Below are positions 55,968 through 64,000 of a stretch of DNA of 64,000 bases, one piece after another. A model generated the notes under the pieces. It saw only the letters and a program-made list of their open reading frames with translations. It did no database searches and was not told where the DNA came from. The stretch covers positions 1-64,000 of the forward strand of contig NZ_JACLAL010000001.1 in assembly GCF_014280875.1 (NCBI RefSeq), written 5' to 3'. The DNA comes from Paenirhizobium daejeonense (lineage in GTDB: Bacteria; Pseudomonadota; Alphaproteobacteria; Rhizobiales; Rhizobiaceae). Each line of letters starts with the position of its first letter. Position 1 is the stretch's first letter. The position numbers and the translations under genes were made by a program.

Positions 55968-58900
55968 TCAATCGGCGAGAACCCGAGGCGAGGGGAAGGT
56001 TATCTCGACCAGGGTGCCCTCGTTCGGGGCCGAGGAAATCGAGAAATTCGCCCTGTTGGCGTCGACCATCGCCTTGGTGAGCGGCAGGCCGAGGCCGGTG
56101 CCATCGCCGCGATTGCGCGCGCCGGCCGAAACCTGCCGGAAGGGCTTCATCGCCTGTTCGAGTTCCGAGCGGGTCATGCCGATGCCGGTATCGCGAATAC
56201 GAAGCGCAACGCTGCCGTTTGCCTCATAGGCCGTCGACACGATGATCTGTCCCCCGGACGGGGTGAAGCGGATGGCATTCGCGAGAATGTTGAGCACGAT
56301 CTGCTTGATCGAACGCAGGTCGGCGACGACGTTCGGAACCGATTGCGACAGCGCCGTGCGGATGATCACCCGCTGGCTGTTGGCCTGCGGTTGGACGATC
56401 GCAACCGCCGCCGAAACCGTCTCGTTGAGGCCGACGGCGGTGAAGTCGAGATCCATCTCGCCCGCCTCGATCTTGGAGATGTCGAGGAGGTCGTTGACGA
56501 TATCCAGCACATGGCGGCCGGAGCGGACGATGTCGTTGGCATATTCATTGTAGCGCGGATGGCCGACAGGTCCGAAATGCTCGTTGGCCATCATGTCGGC
56601 AAAGCCGATGATCGCGTTGAGCGGGGTGCGGATTTCGTGGCTGACGCGGGCCAGGAAGTCGGTCTTGTGGGCGCTCGCCGTCTCGGCGGCGCGCTTCGCG
56701 CTGCGCAGGTCTTCTTCCGTCCGCTTCCACTGGGTGATGTCGCGGATCACGGCGCAAAAGCCATTCGAACTCGTCAGGCGGCCGATGGTCATGAACAGCG
56801 GCAGGAAACCGCCCGATGCCTCGCGCCCGATGACCTCGCGACCATCGTTCAGCACGCTTGCCACGCCATGACCAGAAAGACCGCCGAGATAGTCGAGGAT
56901 CGACTTCTGGCTCTCATGGGCAAAGAGCATGACGAAGGGTTTGCCGCGGGTCTCTTCCTCGTCGAAATTGAAGAGGGCGCTTGCCGCCCGGTTCATCGAG
57001 CGGATGACGCCGTCGGCGTCGATAATGACGACACCGTCTGTCGCGGTTTCAAGGATCGAGCGGAGTTCATCCACTTCGACCTGCAGGTGGGCGAGATGTT
57101 CGGCCGCCGCCTGCTGGGCTTGCGGTTCTTCGACGGTGGCCGTTTCGGCCAGCGCCCGGTTGCTTCCTCCAGAGACCGGCACCAGAGCCAGCATCAACGC
57201 GGAAGCGTCATCGAACTTCACGGACTGCAAGCGCGCGGTCACCGGAACGAGCGTATCGTCGGCCCGCACCACCACGATCTGGCCGGCCTCGGAGCCGGCC
57301 TGATCAAGGTCCTGCCGCTGGATCAGCGCGTCAATACCACCGGTTTCCTGCAATTCATCGAGCGAGGCGTAGCCGGTGAGGGCCAGAAACTCCGGATTGG
57401 CATGGATCAGCCGGTCGCCGACATGCACGAGCAGCGCCACCGGCATCAGGTCAATGATCTCGGCCGTCAGGCTGTTGTCGCGCTTCAGGCGAATGACCGA
57501 GGCTTCAGCTGAAACCGGTTGCGGCGCATTGGCCGTGGTCTCGGCCACGCGTGCAGAGACCACGGGCTCCGTTGCGGGTGTCGGCTGCATGCCAGCGGCC
57601 GACGAATTGCCTTCGGACGATTTGGTCTGTTTCTCGGCCCCAGCGATCCCCGTCTCGCCAGGAGGAGTGACGGGGCCCTCATCCCTGCGAAGCCTGAGCC
57701 CGAGCGGATCGAGCTTGCGGGCGATCTCTTCGAAGGCGGCCTTTTCACCAACCGTCAGGCCGTCGCGTTCGCGCATACGGCGTTCCTCGAGCTGGACCAC
57801 CTTGTCGGAATGGCGCCGGCTCGGCGTTTCCGCAATCTGCAGCGCCGGCGGTTCATAAGCGGGCGTTCGGAAGACGGGGACTTCCTGAGCAGGAGCCTCG
57901 TGAGATGCTCCGGCGGTTTCCTCGACTGGCTCGGCGGAAACGTCTACGGACACGGGCGCGGTCGGTTCCGTTTCAAACGCCGTAGTTTCCGAAGCGGCCT
58001 CCTCGGGGATGGATATGGCCAGCTCGCCCTCCTGAGAGGCGCTCTCGGTTTCATGCGATACGTTTTCCGTCTCACGGTCTTCGGCATGCTCCAACGAGCT
58101 GTCTTCGTTGGCCGGCGCGGCGTCAATTTCGCCTGATGCCTCTGCCTCTGTTTCGACCGTATGGCCCGGCTCGAAGAAGGTCAGGCCGGTATGGTTCGGA
58201 TCTTCGATCGCATCGGCAAAACGTACGATGCCGAAACCGCGAAAACCGTCGAAATCGCGGCTTCGGGTATAGGTCGGAAGGGCGGCCAGATCGACAGGCA
58301 CCATAAGCGGCGTACCCTCGATCGGCCAGTGGATCGTCTTGCCGGACCAGGTGTCGCGCTTCTTCAGGAGTTCGGCGATCTTGCCGTCCGGATCGAGATT
58401 GAAGAGGGCCGCGAGATCGGTGAAGGCAACGCCGTTGATGTCGGCAGCCCGCGGACCGACCGCTTGGGCAAACTCGTCCGATACGTCGCAGAAGCGGCCG
58501 TCGGCATCGATCTTCCAGACGAAACGCACGGCACGCCGCGATGGCGAGAAGATAAAGCCTGTCTTCGTCGGCGCGGAGATCGGCCCGGCTGTGGCAGGTT
58601 CCGCAGGCGTCACCTTGTCTTCGGATGTTGTGGAGACGAGCTGTTCGGCAGCCGGTTCCGGCTCTTCCACTTCAGGCGTTGCCATGTTCTCGGGCTCGAC
58701 AGTCTCCACGAGGGATGCAGAAACGTCCTGCGCCTCGTCGACAGGCTGGCTGTCGTCGTTCTCCACCGGTACCTCGGCCTCGGCCTGGAATTCGCTGGAG
58801 GCGTCGACGGCCTCTTCTGCCAGTTCCTCGGCGCTTTCCTCTATTTCCTCGATGTCGCCGAGAGCTTCGACCACGTCGGCAAATCCGCCCGGAGATGGGC

Positions 58901-59723
58901 GGGCATCCGTGGACGGCTGGATTTCTTCCGCAACCGGTTCAGCCTCGGTCACGACCTCCGGCACAGCATCGCTGACGGGCAGGGGCGCTTCCGGTGTTTC
59001 GGCGGAGACTTCGGGTTCGGCTTCATCGACTTCGAAGCCATCGGTTGGATCCATGGTGCCGAGAATGGTCTCGACCACGAAAAGCAGATGAAGGGCCGGA
59101 TCGTCGGAAAGCTTGCCGATTGCCGCCGGCAGATAGCCGCGTCCCGTAGGTGTCGGCCGCTTGATGAGGTGGTGGGCGTCGGCGCCGACGAGATTGACCA
59201 GCATGCGGGCCGTATGCGGCGTGACGCCGAGATCGGTGAAATTTGCAGATGCCGCGACCACCGCACCATCGCCGTCGAGCACGGCCATATGAGTATCCGG
59301 ATCATCGAAGCCGGCAAGCATGTCGATGGCGCGCTCGGCTGTCGTCGCGGTCTTCGCTGCAAGCGGCACTGCCAGCAGCACGACCGGTTCCCCCTTGCGC
59401 AGTTCCACCATCTCGACCGAGGCAGAAACCGGGACGCGCTGAAAACCGGATCCAACGCGCATAAGCAGCGGCCTGATGTCGCCAATCTTCGAAAGCTGCC
59501 GGGCGACGCCCTCGATTTGCCGGAAAGTCACGTCGCTGCGGTTCGGGCCGTCCTCGATGAAGTCATAGATGGAGGCGTTGCCGAAAAAGCGTGCGCCGAC
59601 GCCATTGGCCCATAAAACCTTGTCCAGCGCGGGCGCGAACACCACCAGAGCCTCGCCCCGGGCGAAGCGGGCGCGGACACTCTCGTGAACTGCGACGTCG
59701 ATGAACGGATACTGAGCGGGCAT
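55968..59723 (-). CDS. cbrA: CbrA/PdhS-type cytosolic PAS sensor histidine kinase
   Basis: The roughly 1251-residue kinase has no membrane segment. It opens with AQYPFIDVAVHESVRARFARG, the N-terminal signature I recall for the PdhS (Brucella) and CbrA (S. meliloti) kinases. Two long acidic, low-complexity stretches (about residues 240-390 and 540-720) separate sensor segments. Near the C terminus are PAS domains, the phospho-histidine H1029 in SHEIRTPLNAIIGFADMM, the N-box ILANAIRFTPSGG, and the ATP motifs DTGIGM and GDGTGLGLPLTKAM. CbrA acts in the DivK-CtrA pathway of cell cycle, division and envelope control. The flanking acsA2 and phasin genes match the S. meliloti order as I recall it. 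The choice between CbrA and a paralogue rests on this. Confidence 0.8.
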   Translation of the reverse strand: MPAQYPFIDVAVHESVRARFARGEALVVFAPALDKVLWANGVGARFFGNASIYDFIEDGPNRSDVTFRQIEGVARQLSKIGDIRPLLMRVGSGFQRVPVSASVEMVELRKGEPVVLLAVPLAAKTATTAERAIDMLAGFDDPDTHMAVLDGDGAVVAASANFTDLGVTPHTARMLVNLVGADAHHLIKRPTPTGRGYLPAAIGKLSDDPALHLLFVVETILGTMDPTDGFEVDEAEPEVSAETPEAPLPVSDAVPEVVTEAEPVAEEIQPSTDARPSPGGFADVVEALGDIEEIEESAEELAEEAVDASSEFQAEAEVPVENDDSQPVDEAQDVSASLVETVEPENMATPEVEEPEPAAEQLVSTTSEDKVTPAEPATAGPISAPTKTGFIFSPSRRAVRFVWKIDADGRFCDVSDEFAQAVGPRAADINGVAFTDLAALFNLDPDGKIAELLKKRDTWSGKTIHWPIEGTPLMVPVDLAALPTYTRSRDFDGFRGFGIVRFADAIEDPNHTGLTFFEPGHTVETEAEASGEIDAAPANEDSSLEHAEDRETENVSHETESASQEGELAISIPEEAASETTAFETEPTAPVSVDVSAEPVEETAGASHEAPAQEVPVFRTPAYEPPALQIAETPSRRHSDKVVQLEERRMRERDGLTVGEKAAFEEIARKLDPLGLRLRRDEGPVTPPGETGIAGAEKQTKSSEGNSSAAGMQPTPATEPVVSARVAETTANAPQPVSAEASVIRLKRDNSLTAEIIDLMPVALLVHVGDRLIHANPEFLALTGYASLDELQETGGIDALIQRQDLDQAGSEAGQIVVVRADDTLVPVTARLQSVKFDDASALMLALVPVSGGSNRALAETATVEEPQAQQAAAEHLAHLQVEVDELRSILETATDGVVIIDADGVIRSMNRAASALFNFDEEETRGKPFVMLFAHESQKSILDYLGGLSGHGVASVLNDGREVIGREASGGFLPLFMTIGRLTSSNGFCAVIRDITQWKRTEEDLRSAKRAAETASAHKTDFLARVSHEIRTPLNAIIGFADMMANEHFGPVGHPRYNEYANDIVRSGRHVLDIVNDLLDISKIEAGEMDLDFTAVGLNETVSAAVAIVQPQANSQRVIIRTALSQSVPNVVADLRSIKQIVLNILANAIRFTPSGGQIIVSTAYEANGSVALRIRDTGIGMTRSELEQAMKPFRQVSAGARNRGDGTGLGLPLTKAMVDANRANFSISSAPNEGTLVEITFPSPRVLAD

Positions 59724-59876
59724 CGTGGGACCTGTATTAGCAATTGCCGGCATGCACTGCAAATTAACAGATTTTTAATACCTATGCGCGGGTCCGCGGT
59801 CCAGCAAGCACTCCTGATTTCGGGGAACAAGGTTAATCGCGGCGTGTACGAATTGTTACGCGGAAAAATTGAATGC

Positions 59877-59908
59877 TGCAACGCACAATTATATTGCAAC
59901 GCACAATT
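59877..59908 (+). promoter_or_regulatory. Two PhaR-like direct repeats upstream of the phasin gene
   Basis: TGCAACGCACAATT occurs at 59877-59890 and again at 59895-59908, 18 bases apart. Each contains TGC-N3-GCA, the core of the PhaR (PHB-sensing repressor) binding site CTGC-N3-GCAG described in Paracoccus. The repeats are 72-103 bases upstream of the phasin start. Repression when PHB is absent is expected. Confidence 0.65.
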
Positions 59909-59979
59909 CAAAGTGTTATATAAGAATTATCAAATGCATTCGAGCCCGCAAACGGGCCTCACAACCGAGGATCACTCAA

Positions 59980-60429
59980 ATGGCTGCTACCAATCCGAAG
60001 GACGTTTTTTCCTTTTCCACTTTCGACCCTTCCAAGTTTTCGGAAAGCTTCCGTGACTTCGCCGAAAAGGGCGCGGCCCAGTCGAAGGAAGCTTTCGCCA
60101 AGATGAAAGCGGCTACCGAGGAAGCGTCGAAGACTGTCGAGACCACCGTGCAGTCGGCCCAGGCTGGCTCCGTTGAACTCGGTCTCAAGGCCATCGACGC
60201 GCTGCGTACCAATGCTGACATGTCGCTTTCCCATATGGAAGCTCTGCTCGGCGTGAAGTCGGTCGCCGAACTTGTTGAGCTGCAGACCTCCTTCTTCCGC
60301 AAGCAGGCCGAAGTGACCATCGAGCAGGCCAAGGCGATGCAGGAAGCCGCCAAGAAGGTTGCCGAAACCGTTACCAAGCCGGGCAAGGAAGCCGTTGAGA
60401 AGGTCGTATCGAGCTTCAAGCCTGCCTGA
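59980..60429 (+). CDS. phaP: Phasin (PHB granule-associated protein)
   Basis: The 149-residue helical protein starts at ATG 59980 behind GAGGAT. It contains the phasin_2 family pattern: DVFSFSTFDPSKF, SFRDFAEKGAAQSKEAFAKM, then a long amphipathic region and VAELVELQTSFFRKQAEVTIEQA, with a lysine/alanine-rich tail (KVAETVTKPGKEAVEKV). Phasins coat PHB granules and influence their number and size. It follows cbrA in divergent orientation, has two PhaR-like repeats upstream and a strong terminator behind it. Confidence 0.9.
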   Translation: MAATNPKDVFSFSTFDPSKFSESFRDFAEKGAAQSKEAFAKMKAATEEASKTVETTVQSAQAGSVELGLKAIDALRTNADMSLSHMEALLGVKSVAELVELQTSFFRKQAEVTIEQAKAMQEAAKKVAETVTKPGKEAVEKVVSSFKPA

Positions 60430-60458
60430 TCGGCCGGAATTCCGGTCCGAAAAACGCG

Positions 60459-60495
60459 AAGGGGTCGGGTCATGCCCGACCCCTTTTGCATTTGC
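60459..60495 (+). terminator. Rho-independent terminator after the phasin gene
   Basis: AAGGGGTCGGG and CCCGACCCCTT pair perfectly over 11 bases around the loop TCATG, followed by TTTGCATTTG. It lies 30 bases after the phasin stop codon. Confidence 0.85.
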
Positions 60496-60566
60496 TGCAG
60501 AAAGAGCTTGAAAAAGAAAGCGACTACCCGTATGTGACGCGTCATGACGTTCGGAACGTCGGATGT

Positions 60567-60643
60567 GCGGTTGTAGCTCAGTTGGTTAGAGCGCAGGTTT
60601 GTGGCACCTGAGGTCGGAGGTTCGAGACCCCCCAACCGTACCA
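60567..60643 (+). tRNA. tRNA-His (anticodon GTG)
   Basis: The 77-base gene folds into a full cloverleaf. The acceptor stem is GCGGTTG with CAACCGT, the D-arm is GCTCAGTTGGTTAGAGC, the anticodon arm is CAGGT-TTGTGGC-ACCTG with anticodon GTG, the T-arm is built around GGTTCGAGACC, and CCA is encoded. Unlike the usual bacterial tRNA-His, it has no extra G before position 1 (the base there is T), a G1-U72 wobble pair and A73 in place of C73. This altered form is known in many alphaproteobacteria, which have a matching divergent histidyl-tRNA synthetase. It stands alone between the phasin and the metal ATPase genes. Confidence 0.95.
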
Positions 60644-60741
60644 TTTTCTCCAAATCACTATGATTTACCCGATGCCGGATTATGTCCGTCCTGCCGTTTA
60701 AAGCCGTCGGAATTCTTTCAAAAATATCTCTCAAATACCTC

Positions 60742-60772
60742 TTGCACCTCTAGTGACTAGAGGTCCTAGAAC
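60742..60772 (+). promoter_or_regulatory. MerR-type promoter and operator of the metal ATPase
   Basis: The -35 hexamer TTGCAC (60742-60747) and the -10 hexamer TAGAAC (60767-60772) are separated by exactly 19 bases, the long spacing used by MerR-family regulators. The spacer holds the perfect inverted repeat ACCTCTAG-TGA-CTAGAGGT (60746-60764). This matches operators of CadR/PbrR/ZntR-type proteins. The start codon of the ATPase follows 24 bases after the -10. Confidence 0.85.
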
Positions 60773-60795
60773 GTCCCTCGTAGGAATGAGGTACG

Positions 60796-63138
60796 ATGAT
60801 GAGCGATGCAAAACAGACCCGTTTCAGGGTGGAAGGCATGGATTGCGCCTCCTGCGCTTCCAAGATCGATACGGCCGTGCGCCGCATGCCGGGTGTCTCC
60901 GATGTCTCCGTCTCGGTGACGCGGGCGACGATGACGGTCAGCCATGACGCGACCAGCGATATCGAGGCCATCGGCCGGAAGGTGAAGGGGCTGGGTTATC
61001 TCGCAACGCCGCTTCCCGCTGTGGAAGAAAAGCCCGTCGAACATGAACATGGCCCGTCCTGCTCGCACGATCCCGACCACGCTCATGGTGAGGGTCACGA
61101 TCATTCCGGCCATGCTTGCAGCGGACACGATCATGGGCATCATCATGACCACGGCCATGATGGACATGACCATGACCACGGAAAAACCGGCGACCATGGA
61201 CATGACCACGCGGCCGCCGCTGCCCCGGCTGCAGGCGGCATTGAAGGCCTGCACGGACACGATCATGGCCCGTCCGATGGTCCATGGTGGCGGAGCAAGA
61301 AGGGTCGACTGACGATCTTCGCCGGCCTTGCGCTGGTCGCGGCCTATGCGGTCGGCCTGATCTTTCCTGAAGTCGAGACCTATGCCTTCATCGTGGCGAT
61401 GCTGGTCGGTCTGGTACCCATTGCCCGGCGCGCCGTGATGGCGGCGCTTGCCGGAACGCCGTGCTCCATCGAGATGCTGATGACCATCGCCGCCGTCGGC
61501 GCGTTGATCATCAATGCCACCGAGGAAGCGGCCGCTGTTGTCTTCCTCTTTCTCGTCGGAGAGTTGCTGGAAGGCGTTGCCGCCGGCAAGGCGCGCGCCA
61601 GCATCAACGCGCTCACCGAACTGGTGCCGAAGACCGCGCTGCTGGAAGAAAACGGCAAGACCCGCGAAGTCCCCGCCGAATCGCTTGGCGTAGGCTCGGT
61701 CATTCTCGTTCGCCCCGGCGACCGCATTTCCGCCGATGGCGTGATCGTATCGGGCGAAAGCGCAATCGATGAAGCCCCGGTAACGGGCGAAAGCACGCCG
61801 GTGCGCAAGGGGCTCGACGACAGCGTTTTCGCCGGCACGGTCAATGGCGATGCGGCGCTGAGGGTCCGCGTGACCGCGGCAGCTGCAGATAACACCATCG
61901 CCCGCGTGGTCAAGCTGGTCGAGGAAGCCCAGGAATCGAAGGCCCCGACCGAACGCTTCATCGATCGCTTCTCGCGCTACTACACCCCGGGTGTCGTGGT
62001 GGTCGCGGCGCTGGTCGCCATCCTGCCGCCGCTCGTTGCCGGTGCCGACTGGGGCGAATGGATCTACAAGGGGCTTGCCATCCTGCTGATCGGCTGCCCC
62101 TGCGCGTTGGTGATTTCCACGCCCGCCGCCATCGCTGCATCGCTTTCCTCCGGTGCTCGTCGCGGTTTGCTGATGAAGGGCGGCGCGGTTCTGGAAGGTC
62201 TCGGCCGGTTGACGGCCGTAGCACTGGACAAGACCGGCACGCTCACCGAGGGCAAGCCGAAGGTGACTGACGTCGTGCCGGTCGGCAGGTCCGCCGCCGA
62301 AGTCGTCCGGCTGGCTGCAGCACTTGAAGTAGGCTCCAGCCATCCTCTGGCGCTCGCCGTGCTGGAAAGGGCGACGGCTGATGGTGTCGATATTCCCCCG
62401 GCCTCGAATGCCAGGGCCCATGGCGGCAAGGGAGTTTCCGCAACCGTCGAAGGCGTCGAGATCTTCTTCGGTTCGCCGAAGGCTGCCGCTGAAATGGTGG
62501 CCATTCCGGAAGAGCAGTTGCGGGCGATCGCAGCCCTCAACGACGATGGCAAGACCGTCTCAGCGCTTGTCAACGGCGGCGAACTCGTCGGCCTCATCGC
62601 CATGCGCGACGAACCTCGGACGGATGCGGTCGAGGGGCTTAAGGCACTCTCGGATGCAGGTATCCGGACCATCATGCTGACCGGAGACAACCGGCGCACG
62701 GCGGAGGCCATCGGTGCCGAACTCGGGATTGAGGTTCGCGCCGAACTGATGCCCGAGGACAAGCAGCGCATCGTCGGAGAGCTACAGAGGGAAGGCCTTG
62801 TGGTCGGTAAGGTCGGCGACGGCATCAACGACGCGCCGGCGCTCGCCGCAGCCAATGTCGGCATTGCTATGGGTGGCGGCACCGATGTCGCACTCGAGAC
62901 CGCCGATGCGGCGATCCTGCACGGCCGTGTCGGCGACGTCGCGAAGATGGTGGAGCTGTCGAAGCGGACTATGCGCAATATCGTCCAGAACATCACCATC
63001 TCGCTCGGTCTGAAGGTCGTCTTTCTCGTGACGACGATCCTCGGTATAACGGGATTGTGGCCGGCGATCCTGGCCGATACCGGGGCGACGGTGCTGGTGA
63101 CGATGAACGCTTTGCGTCTGTTGCGACCCGTCCGGTAG
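60796..63138 (+). CDS. zntA: Zn/Cd/Pb-exporting P1B-type ATPase
   Basis: The 780-residue membrane ATPase exports divalent soft metals. It has an N-terminal HMA metal-binding domain (GMDCASCASKID, residues 14-25), a very histidine/aspartate-rich segment at about residues 82-155, membrane helices with the CPC motif C434-P435-C436, the phosphorylation site D478 in DKTGTLTEG, TGDN and the hinge GDGINDAPAL. The CPC motif and histidine-rich N terminus point to Zn/Cd/Pb rather than copper. The operator upstream has MerR-type geometry. No MerR gene lies in the window. ATG 60796 or 60799 can both serve; a GAGG lies upstream. Confidence 0.93.
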   Translation: MMSDAKQTRFRVEGMDCASCASKIDTAVRRMPGVSDVSVSVTRATMTVSHDATSDIEAIGRKVKGLGYLATPLPAVEEKPVEHEHGPSCSHDPDHAHGEGHDHSGHACSGHDHGHHHDHGHDGHDHDHGKTGDHGHDHAAAAAPAAGGIEGLHGHDHGPSDGPWWRSKKGRLTIFAGLALVAAYAVGLIFPEVETYAFIVAMLVGLVPIARRAVMAALAGTPCSIEMLMTIAAVGALIINATEEAAAVVFLFLVGELLEGVAAGKARASINALTELVPKTALLEENGKTREVPAESLGVGSVILVRPGDRISADGVIVSGESAIDEAPVTGESTPVRKGLDDSVFAGTVNGDAALRVRVTAAAADNTIARVVKLVEEAQESKAPTERFIDRFSRYYTPGVVVVAALVAILPPLVAGADWGEWIYKGLAILLIGCPCALVISTPAAIAASLSSGARRGLLMKGGAVLEGLGRLTAVALDKTGTLTEGKPKVTDVVPVGRSAAEVVRLAAALEVGSSHPLALAVLERATADGVDIPPASNARAHGGKGVSATVEGVEIFFGSPKAAAEMVAIPEEQLRAIAALNDDGKTVSALVNGGELVGLIAMRDEPRTDAVEGLKALSDAGIRTIMLTGDNRRTAEAIGAELGIEVRAELMPEDKQRIVGELQREGLVVGKVGDGINDAPALAAANVGIAMGGGTDVALETADAAILHGRVGDVAKMVELSKRTMRNIVQNITISLGLKVVFLVTTILGITGLWPAILADTGATVLVTMNALRLLRPVR

Positions 63139-63396
63139 GGTCGGAAGCGTCTCGCGAATAGTTTCGGGGCCGATCTGACGTATATGTGATCGGCTCCGGC
63201 CATGCTTATGATTGCAGGGACTTGCGGATGTTGCCGTGGCGGGTTTTAGATCCTGCTCACGCAGGTGGGGCGGGGCTGCGTAGCTGGTTAACGGGCAATT
63301 AATCCAACTGTACGACCCTGTCCGGAGTGACATCCGTATCGCGGTCGTCCGATATTCGATCGGTCCGATGCCGCAAACGGCTTTCATTGGATAGTG
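63139..63396. other. Intergenic region before the L,D-transpeptidase
   Basis: The 258 bases contain no supported gene, RNA or strong hairpin. They probably hold the promoter of the following lipoprotein gene. Confidence 0.45.
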
Positions 63397-64000
63397 ATGA
63401 TGTTATCGACTGCCTCATTTCGTCTTCCGGCCGCAACCCTGAAAAGGGTCGTTGCAAGATCGGTTATCGCCGCAGCGGTCGCGGTGCTTCTATCGGGTTG
63501 CGTGGCCGATGGTCTCGACGATCTGTCGAAGTCGGCACCCCAGCTTTCGAGCAAGACGATTGCCGAAATGAAGAAGAAAAAGATGTCGCCGGCGAGCCCC
63601 GTTCTGGTGCGCATCTTCAAGCAGGAAAGCGAGCTGGAAGTCTGGAAGGTCGATGCCAGCGGCCAGTATGCCTTGTTCAAGACCTATCCGATGTGCCGCT
63701 GGTCGGGAAAACTCGGTCCTAAAATGACCAATGGCGACCGTCAGGCGCCGGAGGGTTTCTACCATGTCTCCGCCGGCATGCTGAACCCGAACTCCCAGTA
63801 TTACGCATCCTTCAACCTCGGCTATCCCAACCGGCTTGAATCGGCGCTCGGCTATACCGGCGATGCGCTGATGGTGCACGGTGCATGTTCTTCCTCCGGC
63901 TGCTATGCAATGACCGATCAGGGCGTGGGCGAGATCTACGCCATCGTACAGAAGGCGCTGGCCGGCGGGCAGGAGCGTTTCCAGGTTCAGGCCTATCCCT
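63397..64000 (+). CDS. YafK-like L,D-transpeptidase lipoprotein, N-terminal part (runs off right edge)
   Basis: The gene starts at ATG 63397 (an ATG follows at 63400, and a GTG at 63394 is possible) and continues past base 64000. The N terminus has a lipoprotein signal ending in the lipobox LSGC (cysteine at residue 34). Downstream is the YkuD-type catalytic domain: GDRQAPEGFYHVSAG and the motif MVHGACSSSGCYAM, where H and the SSGC cysteine form the active site. L,D-transpeptidases crosslink peptidoglycan or attach proteins to it. It resembles the YafK/DpaA branch, which detaches or attaches lipoproteins. About 200 codons are visible. Confidence 0.85.
   Translation, partial: MMLSTASFRLPAATLKRVVARSVIAAAVAVLLSGCVADGLDDLSKSAPQLSSKTIAEMKKKKMSPASPVLVRIFKQESELEVWKVDASGQYALFKTYPMCRWSGKLGPKMTNGDRQAPEGFYHVSAGMLNPNSQYYASFNLGYPNRLESALGYTGDALMVHGACSSSGCYAMTDQGVGEIYAIVQKALAGGQERFQVQAYP

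Noticed and set aside
58161..59615. Open frame of about 484 codons on the plus strand inside the kinase gene
   Set aside because: It is opposite the acidic low-complexity part of the CbrA-like kinase and looks like a mirror product of repeated codons.
61040..61270. Histidine-rich repeat region considered as a tandem DNA repeat or CRISPR-like array
   Set aside because: The repetition reflects CAT/GAC codons of the metal-binding segment; there are no conserved repeat units with unique spacers.

Overview
The window reads as chromosome of a Rhizobiaceae alphaproteobacterium (Sinorhizobium, Rhizobium or a close relative). The evidence is the high-GC coding style and a set of loci whose identity and order match my memory of the Sinorhizobium meliloti chromosome: an FtcR/Rem flagellar regulator at the left edge, folD, aglR-aglEFGAK, zwf-pgl-edd, orfA-pit, aceA with a divergent regulator, potFGHI, acetoacetyl-CoA synthetase, a CbrA/PdhS-type sensor kinase and a phasin. 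The histidine tRNA lacks G-1 and C73, which is an alphaproteobacterial trait. I cannot name the species.

Layout. 1-2.8 kb: start of ftcR (minus), a WecG/TagA glycosyltransferase and folD. 2.9-10.6 kb: the alpha-glucoside locus, with a LacI-type repressor divergent from a binding-protein/permease/permease/alpha-glucosidase/ATPase operon; two copies of a CAAAGCGCTTTG-type operator flank the divergent promoters. 10.7-14.0 kb: a small PilZ-like protein, an SDR, a DUF2778 membrane protein and a hypothetical protein. 14.0-16.9 kb is the most accessory-looking stretch: a frameshifted IS5-family transposase remnant, a DUF1348-TetR pair behind a large inverted repeat, and an acetyltransferase split by one stop codon. 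17.0-25.5 kb: a soluble chemoreceptor, a divergent AraC/MFS pair, DoxX, Nudix, a Pho box and the DUF47-Pit phosphate transporter, then an unknown membrane protein.

25.8-34.5 kb: Entner-Doudoroff/pentose-phosphate entry genes (zwf-pgl-edd), two putative gamma-glutamylputrescine catabolism genes and an HI0933-type flavoprotein. 34.6-38.3 kb: two small ORFs, a LysR/cupin convergent pair, and a two-gene unit pairing a trypsin-like protease with a Pepco/Trypco-like domain protein. The protease unit is the best candidate for a little-studied system, probably related to biological-conflict systems. 38.3-51.6 kb: isocitrate lyase with its divergent ScfR/RamB-like regulator, the putrescine importer, an AsmA protein, acetoacetyl-CoA synthetase, a possible sRNA and an iron-type ABC permease. 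51.7-64 kb: a PchR-like AraC regulator, a HAF-repeat autotransporter, a lipoprotein, the CbrA-like kinase, a phasin with PhaR-like sites, tRNA-His, a Zn/Cd P-type ATPase under a MerR-type promoter, and the start of an L,D-transpeptidase lipoprotein that leaves the right edge.

Functionally the window is dominated by carbon supply: alpha-glucoside uptake and cleavage to glucose, glucose-6-phosphate oxidation through Entner-Doudoroff, glyoxylate shunt entry, acetoacetate activation and PHB granule coating, and putrescine import with possible putrescine breakdown. No CRISPR array, prophage or intact insertion sequence was seen.
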